From Geotrypetes seraphini (lineage: Eukaryota; Chordata; Amphibia; Gymnophiona; Dermophiidae), in NCBI RefSeq assembly GCF_902459505.1, contig NC_047085.1, forward strand, positions 353,375,836-353,439,835: a stretch of DNA of 64,000 nucleotides, read 5' to 3'. Below are positions 54,871 to 64,000 of this stretch, piece by piece; within the stretch, counting starts at the first letter, position 1, and each line of letters opens with the position of its first letter. The notes below the pieces were generated by a model, which saw only the letters and a list, made by a program, of their open reading frames with translations, did not search any database and was not told the DNA's origin. Position numbers and translations under genes: made by a program.

Positions 54871-57099
54871 CTCTAGAAGACTTGAAAGACAATGGCAAAA
54901 GAGCAATCTCCTAGATCACAAATTAGTGTGGAGATCAGCTATCAACAAATACAAATTCCATATTGATGAGGCCAAAAAAACCTCACTATACTCTATATAG
55001 AGCAATAACTGACATAAAAAAGTTATACCGTGTAAAACATACCATGACCACATCCCCAGCTTTAGGTTAATCAGACATTGACTCCCAACCTAATGTACAT
55101 ATCTTAATAGACATTCCAAAACAAAATTTAAAAAATACAATCAGAATTAAATAAAACTACCATCACTGCCAAAATATCTCTCCAACCAAATCATACACCT
55201 CTGGAATCAAATCCAGCAAACTAAATCTGGAGCACTTTCCTGCCTCTGTCCCAAACAACCACTACTATTCTCCTGAAAAAAACTGTCCACCTGCAACCGC
55301 ATACTTGACCGATACCCCAATTGTCTACTTGCTGAAGCCCCTGACCACATCATAGAATGGCTAACAAAACTCAGTCTTCTTCGTCATGGCCAACTACCAT
55401 TCCAAATGGGTCAAATTGCCCTCACACCGACCCCCAAAGCTCAGAATGTTGACATTTCAAGCCCCTCAAATTACAGATCCATAGCTGGAATCCCATTATT
55501 AACCAAACTTCTAGAAATGCACATCAGCAAACAACTCTGTGCCCACATTGAAAAACACTCTTGCCTTCATCCCACTCAATTTGGATTCTTTTCAAATCAT
55601 AGCACACAGGTCCTTTTATTGACCTTATAGACCAAAATCAAGCAATACTTGACTGTTGGCCACAAGGCAATCCTCCGACAATTTGACATATCCGCTGCCT
55701 TTGACTCAATCGACCACCAACTATTACTAGCCAAACTCAATGAAATAAGCATTGTAGGAACTGTCCCAAACTGATTCAAAGACTTCCTACAAAACAGACA
55801 ATATCTTGTCTACAAAGATGAAGTGTTTTCAAAAATCTGGCAAGCATTCTGTGGCATACCACAAGGTTCACCTTTATCCCCGATCCTCTTTAACTTTTTC
55901 ATAAGCTCACTAGGTCATAACAAATTCGATAACAATAAATGCATATTCTCATATGCAAATGATATTCTTTTTCTCATCCCAATTAATCATGACTTTAATG
56001 ATACAATGCTGATAATATTTGTTTTAATCTTTTAAATTTTCTTTTTGATTTTAATGGAGTTCCTTTCTTTTTAAATATTTGTAAACCGTTCTGATGCTAA
56101 AAAAAAGTGAGGTAAAATAACTTCAATAAACATATACATAATATCAAATGGAATAGGCAAAATACAGACATGGGCTGCATCTAATAAACTCAAACTAAAT
56201 GTGGACAAAACCAAAATTCTATGGTTTCATAACACTGTACACACAGTTTCCTCCACTGTAACTCTAACCTCAGGATCCACACTGAATATCAACAAGACAT
56301 ACAAGGTCCTTGGAGTTATACTTGACTCTACCCTAACATACGAATAACAAGTATCCAACTTAAGGAAGAAAACCTTCTACAATATGAGAAGACTAAGACT
56401 TATTTGACCCTTTTTTCAAGAGTGCCACCACTTTGCTGTACTAACACAAATTCTTATACTGTCCCAGATGGATTATTGCAACTCCTTCTATGTGGGCCTA
56501 AACTCTACTCTTCTGAATAAACTACAGATGATACGAAACATGGTGATCAGACTAATATTCAAACTATTGTGTATAATGTTCCAAATTCCATATGCAAAAA
56601 AACAAAGAGCAGCTCATAAACTTATTTATCAATTCCTGGTCAACATCAACCAGAAAACTGGAGTCGCTTCTACTACTCCTTCCATCTCCCAAAGGAGTTA
56701 AATATAAAGGCACATCTGACTCCCTCTTCACTTATCTTGGCACCAAGATAAGGAACAACCTCCTGACTGACAAAGATGGAAACATTTTACAACAGATTCA
56801 GAAAAAAATAAAATAAAAAATTCTCTTCTTTGAAAGGCATACATACTAAAAACAACAAACTCAACTTGCTAATACCACTAAATCACATACTCATCCTAGA
56901 TTTTATACCATTACAGTTATGGAATCTCATTCCACCCCCCACCCCCTCTTTCCCCACTACTCCATTCATAACTTGATGCTCCTCAAACTGCTATAATATA
57001 ATGTAGCATATACATCTGCAGTTCCTTATATTGTAAGTCACCTTGAACTTATTTAGGCATCGTGCGACTCAGAAATACTGGATTAGATTAGAATTTCAT

Positions 57100-57680
57100 A
57101 GGGAAGCTACATGGGGTATGAACATGTGGCCTCACTCCTTCCCCGACCCCCACGGACCAGGTCTAGAGGTCCTGCCTACAGCAGTGGGGTTGAGTGCATT
57201 CCAGGGGTTGAGGAAATTATTTATCAAGAAGGAGGCTTTGTTGGGGAGGACTGGGAAGGGCTTTGAGGGGCTTTAAAAGGGGAATAAGTTACGTAGGTGC
57301 CAAGCAATATTCAGTTTGCATCCACATAACTGTCTTATGCTAGTATTGGTGGTCAACACACCTGAATTAGCCCCTGATATTCAGTGCTGATGTCTGGACA
57401 TGACCTGGAACTGAAAACCTAGGGCTAATCTAGCAGGAGACAGTGTTTAAAAATTAAAATACTTACCACTGCCTGCTGAATATTGGCTAGATTATGTTTA
57501 CATTTTGAAACTAGGGGTAATGCACTGAAAATGAAAATTATTTCATTGTTCTCGAGCACCTGTATGCAATCAGTTTTAGGAAAAAGGGACCCAACTCAAT
57601 TACTAATTATGTTAGTACTAAACATCCTCAAATGAAACAAACACACACCATACTGCTGGAAAAGGGAACATGGGAGGGGG
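57100..57680. repeat. GAATATTCA-family repeat; no gene
   Basis: 57300-57490 contains gatattcagtgctgatgtct and tgctgaatattggctag, like 1-300 and 26.9 kb. No coding signal. Confidence 0.35.
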
Positions 57681-57684
57681 GAAT

Positions 57685-57838
57685 GGGGTCTTGTATACTG
57701 CTTTATTTGTGTTTTTGGTAGTCAAAGCAGCGGGCACTGGAGGATTAAATGACTTGCCCGGATTCACAAGGAGCAGTACTGGGATTTGATCTCACAATCT
57801 TTGGGTGCAGAGGCAGCAGCTCTACTAGTAAGCCACAT
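57685..57838 (+). mobile_element. MIR/CORE-type SINE-like repeat
   Basis: gcactggaggattaaatgac, ttgcccggattcacaaggag and tgggatttgatctcacaatc, then gcagctctactagtaagcca, follow the order of the MIR-type conserved core (tgacttgcccaaggtcaca ... gggattcgaacc). The RNA-polymerase III head is not evident. Confidence 0.45.
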
Positions 57839-57893
57839 CTTCCTACCTGTGCTCATAGCAAACAGATCAACAGTGAAATTATACTATGTTGGT

Positions 57894-58180
57894 GGGAGAC
57901 CAACTCCGCCCCCAACAGCCCTTGCTGAGCCATTCTTCAAATCTGAAAAACTGCCATCTTTCCTGCTCAGCCCTTCTTCGGCTCCAGCCACCGCAAGGGA
58001 AAGAGTTGGCCGTCGTGGGAGACCAACTCCGCCCCCAACAGCCCTTGCTGAGCCGTTCTTCAAACCTGTAAAACTGCTATCTTTCCTGCTCAGCCCTTCT
58101 TTGGCTCAAACCACCGCAAGGGAAAGAATTGGCCGACGTAGGAGACCAACTCCGCCCCCTACAGCCCCTGCTGAACAGTC
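57894..58180 (+). repeat. 123-bp tandem monomers in the L2 5' region
   Basis: Units start with gggagaccaactccgccccc at 57894, 58017 and (partial, agg-) 58140, exactly 123 bp apart. Because 123 is 41 codons, a plus-strand frame (57786-58325) stays open and repeats GGRPTPPPTALAEPFF-like and LSPS.A.TARERVGRR-like blocks. By analogy with other LINEs such monomers may be promoter units; that is inference. Confidence 0.85.
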
Positions 58181-58391
58181 CGCTGCCTCCACTCTGCCTG
58201 CCTGGCTTAAGTCTCCCATGTTCAAATTCCATCGTGATCTGTACAGTTTACTTGATTGCATTATAAAGGCTCTTACCCAATTAGCCATCACTAAGCCCCT
58301 CCTCTGGAATTTGTCCAGTTACTAGTCTCTGCCCATTGCTAAGGCCCTTTTCTGACCAAAAAAAAACAAAAAAAACCATGAAGCCACCCCT

Positions 58392-61300
58392 TTGGGTCCT
58401 TATACTCCTGCTCTGCTCATCTCTCAACACCTCCCTCTGCCTGAACCTCCCTCTCCCAACCTGCTCGACTCCTCAAATAGTCACAATTCTGGCCCTGGCA
58501 CCAGAATCCCCACCCTGACGCGCCCCAGGAATCACCCCACCAGAAAAACCCCCCGCAAAGTCAATCCCACTTCTCTAAAGCCTGTCCCCCATGCTAACCT
58601 CCCCTGCCATGCCTCTAACTCTCTCACCCCTGTCCCGACCCTTTACTGCAACGCCAGATCCGCATGCAATAAAATTCAAATTCTGAAGGACCTCCTTGAG
58701 GACCTCGATCTTGGATTCCTGTGCATCACAGAATCATGGATCTCAAAAGACGACCTCTTCACACAAAACGAACTCTGCACCCATGGCTACCAAGGCCTCT
58801 TTTCACCCAGAATCAACCGCAAAGGAGATGGCCTGGCACTCCTCTACAAATCCTTCTTTGATGTCCAGCTCCTCGAGAGAGGCACCCACGCTTCATTAGA
58901 ATATATGCTAGCCTCAATCAATGATGAGCTCCGTCCTCACCCACTGGGCATCCTGTTACTATACCGTCCACCTATCCCTTGGTCCAATTCTTCTAACCTT
59001 GTCTTCGAGACTATAACTAATGCCTTTCTCAAATTCCAAAGATTACTAATCATCGGAGACATTAATCTCCACCTTGACGACTCCACCAGCAAGGACACGA
59101 TAGAATTCAATGACTTCATCTCCCTAGGTTTCTCCCCCCCCACATCCGCTCCTACCCATGAAAAAGGGCACACCCTAGACCTCATCCAGTTCCTCGACCT
59201 CACCGCTTATAAAACGTCTGCCGAAGACACCCGTTGGGAACACATCCCGTGGTCAGACCATCTCCTAGGGGCCTTCTGCCTCCCCATCTTCATGTCTCAT
59301 CTTGGATCCCACCCCGATCCCCCAATTCTATTACCTTCCGGAAAAAAATTTCGAGCGATCTGTTCTGGACCAAATTCCTCAACCTCCTCCCCTACATTCC
59401 CAAGCTTGCAGACTCTGAAAACAATTGGCACAACTGGATTGCCCTTTCCAAGTCCACCTACCACTCCCTCGCCCCCCAAACCACTAAATCCATCACCTAT
59501 CCCCATAAAGCCCCTTGGTACCTTCCACTCCATAGAGACCTAAAACAAAAATGTCGAGCCTTAGAGCGAAAATGGAAAAAATCCAAATCCTCATCTGACA
59601 GACAGGCCTGGAGAATCAATATCAAACTCTACAACTCAATATTAAAAAAAGCAAGGAAGAACTTCTATGGAGACAAGATCTCCAAATCCAAAAACCAGAA
59701 TGGCACATTGTTCAACATTTGGCACTCCCTAACCACTAAAAATGACTCCACCCTTCTTCCCTCATCTCCTTCAGCCGAGGTCCTAGCAAAATTCTTCAAT
59801 GATAAGATCTCTACCTTAAGGCGCTCCTTCCCGCCCGCAATCTCCTACAATTCTCTGGTGCCCCCCGAACCCAACCCCACCCTAGCTGCTCTCAACCCCA
59901 TCCCTGCCGACAGATCCTGGACTGTCTTCGAGCTCATATCTGATTCTCAGACCCTTAAACTCTGCCTCAAGTTAAAATCATGCAACTGCATCCTGGACCC
60001 ATTTCCCTCCTATCTATTTGAGAAAATCCCTGCACAGGCCATCACATCTCTTACCAAACTCATAAATTATGCCCTATTATCAGGCCTATTCTCCACTGAA
60101 ATAGGACACATCGCATTGACCCCTTTACTGAAAAAAGCTGACCTAGACCCCTCCATACCATCCAACTACCATCCAATAGCAAATATCCCTTCTCCTCACC
60201 AAACTGCTCGAGTCTATCATATCTACCCAGCTCTCTTCCTACTTAGAAAGATTCTCCATCCTCTTACCTTACCAATATGGCTTCAGACCCAACTTCTGCA
60301 CTGAATCCCTATTGGCCTCTCTAATCTCTAAGGTTCAGCAACTGCATTCTCGTAACAAGTTTGCTGTCCTTCTACAATTCGACCTCTCCGCAGCTTTTGA
60401 CGTTGTCCACCACGACATTCTAATTTTCCAACTCTCCGAGATAGGCATTAGCTCCATAGTTCTTGATTGGTTCTCCAAATTCTTGCGCTCCCGCTCTTAC
60501 ATGATTAACATGAGTGGCACCTCATCCTCCCCCTGGACCCCGACTTGTGGTGTCCCACAAGGCTCACCCCTCTCCCCAATCCTCTTTAACATTTACATGT
60601 CCTCCCTGAAACTACTCCAACTATCCCCCCTTGAAACTCTTTACACTTACGCTGATGACATCCTCGTCCTCCTTGAGACCGACTCGAACCTCACTAACCT
60701 CTCCACGAACATATCCTCATGCATAAAGAACCTCCAATCCTGGGCATTCACAATGCATATGAAACTAAACGAGTCCAAAACAAAACTCCTTTGGCTCGGC
60801 CCAAAATTAGACCATCTACTTTCCTCCATCCCATTGTCCTCCGGCCCCCCATTACAGGTCGAGTTCTCAAGCAAAGTTCTGGGTGTCACCTTAGACTCTT
60901 CTCTATCCTTCAACGAACATCTCCAATCCCTGGTGAAGAAATGCTTCTTCAGCCTTCACATGCTAAGGAAAGTCAGACTCTATTTTCACCAAAAACACTT
61001 CGCAGTCCTAGTATAATCCATCATCCTCTCCAGATTGGATTATTGCAATTCTATCTACCTCAGCCTAACCAAGAAAAGCCTCCACAGACTTCAGCGGATT
61101 CAGAACGCCGCAGCTAAGCTTGTTTTCGCGAAAAGCAAATTTGATCACGTCTCACCACTCCTGTCTAAGCTCCATTGGCTCCCAGTAATCCCCAGGATCC
61201 ACTTCAAATGTGCGTGTCTGGCTTACAAGATCCTACATGGCATCCTTCCTGCCGTTATCCCTCTATCCTGGAACTCCCCAACCCCTACTTCCTCCAGATC

Positions 61301-61484
61301 CTCCCAAATTTTTAAACTATCCTTCCCTTCCATAAAAGGTATTTCCCATGTAGGCAAACTTGGGTCATCCCTCCCCTTTAGAATCACTGAGATCTGGAAT
61401 AACCTCCCCTCCCCTCTCCGAACCTCAAGCTCCCTCCAACTCTTCCGCAAACACCTAAAAACCTGGCTATTCTCAAAACTGTAA
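58392..61484 (+). pseudogene. L2-like ORF2: endonuclease and reverse transcriptase
   Basis: Encodes an APE-type endonuclease (about 58650-59300): NARSACNKIQILKDLL, CITESWI with the catalytic Glu, LIIGDINLHLD, and WSDHLL near the end. RT follows: NYHPIANIP (60170), QFDLSAAFDVVHHDIL (60380), GVPQGSPLSPILFNIYMSSL (60550) and YTYADDILVLL with catalytic Asp-Asp (60645-60675). A C-terminal domain has LDYCNSIYLSLTKKSLHRLQ, LHWLPVIPRIHFKCACLAYK and WNNLPSPLRTSSSLQLFRKH, ending LFSKL. Breaks: a frameshift at an A7 run near 59345, another near 60195, and a TAA at 61014-61016, after which the same frame continues. The first ATG in frame is 58392; the true start is uncertain. Confidence 0.88.
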
Positions 61485-61652
61485 CACTTCCCCCCTCTTA
61501 GGCCTCTCACCTTCCCCCTTTACACCTAACTCTTTAATCTCTCCACTGTAGTTCCTCTGTCATCTTTCTTCCTGTAAACCGTACCGAGCTCCGCATTCGT
61601 GGAGATGGTGCGGTATATAAACCCAAGGTTTAGTTTAGTTTAGTTTAGGTAT

Positions 61653-62042
61653 AAGCAAAGATACCAGACTCTGGGTCAAGCCCAGTATAGTACTTCTCTG
61701 CCGATTCTCTCAGTCATTACATTCTTGGGGAAAAAAAACCCCAATCAAAAAACTTTTAAACTTATTTCATTTCCAAAAAACACTTACCTCATATTCTTGG
61801 GTGATGGGTTCATATGTGTTTTGCCGAAGGTTGCTTCAGAATTACCCGGATCTCTTGGGTTTTCTGAAACAGCCTTTGGCAAAGCACGTCTGAACCCATC
61901 ACCCAAGAATGTGAGGTAAGTGTTTTTGGAAATAAGTTTAACAATTTTTTGATTGGGGCTTTTTTTTCAAGAGTGCAGTGATTGAGAGAATCGGCCAAGA
62001 AGTACTATACTGGGCTTGACCCAGCATCTGGTCTCTTTGCTT
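61653..62042. mobile_element. 390-bp fold-back element
   Basis: aagcaaagataccagactct then gggtcaagcccagtatagta at the left is mirrored by tactatactgggcttgaccc then agcatctggtctctttgctt at the right. The arms run about 190 bp through cattcttggg, cttacctca and cccatcac. It lies immediately after the L2 tail. No coding capacity and no clear target duplication. Confidence 0.75.
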
Positions 62043-62309
62043 ACGCTGCCAAGCACTGTGGAGAAATGGTAACAACATAGTATAATTTGACTGCTGGTTT
62101 GTTTGTTGTTTGCTGTGAGTAGTAAACATGTTTCCATGGCTCTTTTAGACATTATGGGGCACAGGGCAGAAATGTGGGCAAGGACTCTCAAGGTCCGCCA
62201 GCAGGCTGTTACTCCTTCAGTTTGATAGGTATGGGGCTCCTTGTGGTATGAGAGCCCAGGGAAGTCGCCATGTTTCCCCTAACACTGATCCTGCTGAAAA
62301 TCATATTGA

Positions 62310-62790
62310 TACAACAGTAAGGCAGAAATAGTCAAAAAGGTTCACAAAGGGGGCGCTCAGGATCAAAGCTGTGCACACCACGCAAGCCGCGGTGAAAACT
62401 ATTGAGATAATATCAAGTATTAAGGGTGCTCTCAGTGTGAGCAAGCAGCAACAGGAGACAAGCTCCAACACTTCATAACTCAGGTAAAGGTAATATACCC
62501 CCACCCGCACACCATCACTGAGCACCCTGGGCGTGCAATAAATCAAAGTGAAAATGTTCACAAATCAAGAGCGAGTGAATCAACTAGAGTGAATAACAGG
62601 TGAGACCTGGGCGACCCCTAAATGAACCCTACCAGCCGATAATACTTGATATTATCTCGATAGTTTTCACGCGGCTTGCGTGGTGTGCACAGCTTTGATC
62701 CTGAGTGCCCTCTTTGTGAACCTTTTTGACTATTTCTGCCTTACTGTTGTATCTAGTTTAGGTTGTGTCAGTAGTTTTTGGAGTGTGTCT
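62310..62790. mobile_element. 481-bp inverted-repeat insertion with 18-bp direct repeats
   Basis: tgctgaaaatcatattga (62292-62309) and tgttgaaaatcatattga (62791-62808) flank it, 17 of 18 identical. Inside, an arm of about 115 bp (62310-62424: acagtaaggcagaaatagtc, aggttcacaaagggggcgct, aagctgtgcacaccacgcaa) is repeated inverted at about 62634-62754, around a 210-bp unpaired loop. No coding capacity. The long flanking repeat is unlike a cut-and-paste transposon. Confidence 0.7.
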
Positions 62791-62925
62791 TGTTGAAAAT
62801 CATATTGAAGCATGGTTGCTATAGGCTTAGGATAAAATACAAATGAAGTGGTTCTGTGCATGATAGTGAAGTGAGGGTGAGAGGATAGGACTGGAGGACT
62901 TTTTACAAGTTTGATTAGAAATTTT

Positions 62926-63074
62926 GGGCTCCTTTTACAAAGCCACGGTAGAGGTTTCTACCGCTGGCTGGCAAGGTAAATGCTCTGACGCTCATAGGAA
63001 TTATATGAGCATCGGAGCATTTATCTCGCCGGCCTGCAGTAAAAAACTTCTAGTGCGGCTTTGTAAAAGCTGGT
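62926..63074. mobile_element. GGGCTCC-family MITE, short form
   Basis: gggctccttttacaaagcc and ggctttgtaaaagctgg are inverted ends. tgacgctcataggaatta and tatgagcatcggagcattta pair inside. It has the same layout as the interrupted copy at 23016. Confidence 0.7.
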
Positions 63075-63079
63075 GTTTG

Positions 63080-64000
63080 TCTTGAAGACGCTGCTTTTTT
63101 TCTTTTACTGAATCAAGTCTGAAATTCTTTCTTGTCCACAACCAATATGTGATCTAGCATTTGTCTCTGACCATACATATGAGAAAAGAAGCTCAGCTCT
63201 CCCCCCCCAATTATTTTATGAATTAAAATATTTTCATTTATAAAAAAATTAATCTGAATAAATATTAAAACTAAAAGTTAATATCACTTGATGGCAAAAT
63301 AATTCTTTGTGTGCTACACATATTTTATACTTTCTTTAAACTTATAAGCAGTAATTATTTGCACATATTTGGCACAAGTAAACTTTCTGTAAAATTTCAA
63401 ATACCATAGAACAGGTGTTTTTTTGTTGTTTTTGCATTGCTTACCATAGTACACATTTCTTATTAAAGACTTATATTTTAACATTACAACAAGACACTAG
63501 CTGCTTTTCATGCTTGCTTTGAAAATCATTCTAGTTCAAATTAAGTTGTATTTAATCACATTAACAAGGCAAAATAATTGTTTGAAAATCATTCCATTCA
63601 GATTTGATATTACATGTAATAGCTAATATTATTAGACAAATAAGCAGATCACCATCAGTCACATTTCGTGAGTTTATCACAAAAATCTGCATGACCTAAA
63701 ATTTGCTAATGTACATAAGTTCAGTCTCCTTAGCTGCAAGAGATCGTGGTTGCCATTGATGTAAAGTGGGAGGACATTTTGGTAAGTAGGTGATTTAGTG
63801 ATTATAGTCTAGGTAATACATTCTGTTCTGGTAAGTGTTTCACTAGATTACTTGCTAGTGATTTATAATGAACACAAGTGTAAAAAAAGTTAAGGGAAGG
63901 CAGAGTAGAAATATGGCAGAACCTGAATAATCTGTGTTCTGTTTATTTAATGATACCACTATAGTATACTCATGCTTGCTGATTCCAACAAAATGATCAG
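63080..64000. other. AT-rich, no recognisable gene
   Basis: No coding, RNA or repeat feature is supportable. The sequence looks unique. Confidence 0.5.

Larger units (their letters stand above)
53834..57095 (+). mobile_element. L2-group LINE, interrupted by hAT and solo LTR
   Basis: Plus-strand remnants in order: HDSWNNTLEQTLNSIAPLYH and SPWFTDTLKAEKQ (53850-53980), RRLERQWQKSNLLDHKLVWR (from 54870), NYRSIAGIPLLTKLLEMHIS (55470), QFDISAAFDSIDHQLLLAK (55680), GIPQGSPLSPILFNFFISSL (55850), a Tyr-Ala-Asn-Asp box at about 55950 where YADD is expected, LDYCNSFYVGLNS-like DYCNSFYVGL (56470), and a tail with gattagattag. Several frameshifts and stops; clearly dead. 53993-54870 is foreign. Confidence 0.85.
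57886..61646 (+). mobile_element. Near full-length L2-like LINE
   Basis: About 3.76 kb long. It has a 5' region of 2.3 tandem 123-bp monomers (57894, 58017, 58140), an endonuclease-RT ORF (58392-61484) and a short 3' UTR (tgtaaaccgtaccgagctcc). The tail is (TTTAG)n ending at about 61646. Short minus-strand copies at 7181 and 24500 share this 3' end. Few breaks, so a recent insertion. No clean target duplication was identified. Confidence 0.88.

Noticed and set aside
1-64000. CRISPR arrays, bacterial operons, phage genes
   Set aside because: No regularly spaced direct repeats with unique spacers and no prokaryotic gene organisation. Tandem arrays here are satellite-like.
1-64000. tRNA, rRNA or snRNA genes
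   Set aside because: I saw no intact cloverleaf with A and B boxes and no rRNA or snRNA core. Only a MIR-like SINE core at 57.7 kb came near.

Overview
The window is vertebrate nuclear DNA with one recognisable host gene set in a dense layer of transposable elements. Base composition, long introns, many different DNA-transposon MITEs (hAT, Tc1/mariner, PIF/Harbinger-like, Tigger-like, Helitron) and co-resident L1, L2, CR1, Penelope and Ty3/gypsy remnants fit an amphibian-type genome. From memory of these repeat families I favour a caecilian, but that is an inference from repeat style and was not checked by alignment.

Host gene: a plus-strand three-exon gene encodes a prolactin-releasing peptide 2 / C-RFamide precursor (prlh2). 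A CpG-rich TATA promoter lies at about 8.2-8.6 kb, followed by a non-coding first exon ending in a GTGAGT donor at 8651. The signal-peptide exon ends at 10520. A 10.67-kb intron full of transposons follows, then the peptide exon (21191-21354) and an AATAAA at 21511. Splicing joins the signal peptide to a 20-residue RFamide followed by Gly-Lys-Arg. I recognise no other host gene; 22-64 kb holds almost only repeats.

Layout: 0-8 kb holds MITEs, a Penelope scrap, two large fold-back elements, a non-autonomous Helitron (3019-3987) and L2 fragments. 8.2-21.5 kb is prlh2, with hAT, mariner, CR1 and L2 pieces in its introns. 22-31 kb holds MITEs and minus-strand L1/L2 3' ends. 31-42 kb is a stack of insertions: a 1.16-kb DNA element, a Ty3/gypsy fossil, an L1 split by a 4.1-kb CT-rich DNA element with a 6-bp target duplication, and an LTR-element-like scrap. 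42-50 kb holds L1 and CR1 pieces nested in one another. 51-57 kb holds tandem hAT MITEs and a triple nest (L2, hAT MITE, solo LTR), each outer layer defined by its own target duplication. 57.9-61.6 kb is a nearly full-length, young-looking L2-like LINE with 123-bp tandem 5' monomers. 61.6-62.8 kb holds two long inverted-repeat structures, one flanked by an 18-bp direct repeat.

Boundaries with matching target-site duplications were read directly and are reliable to a base or two. Boundaries of degraded LINE and MITE pieces are approximate.
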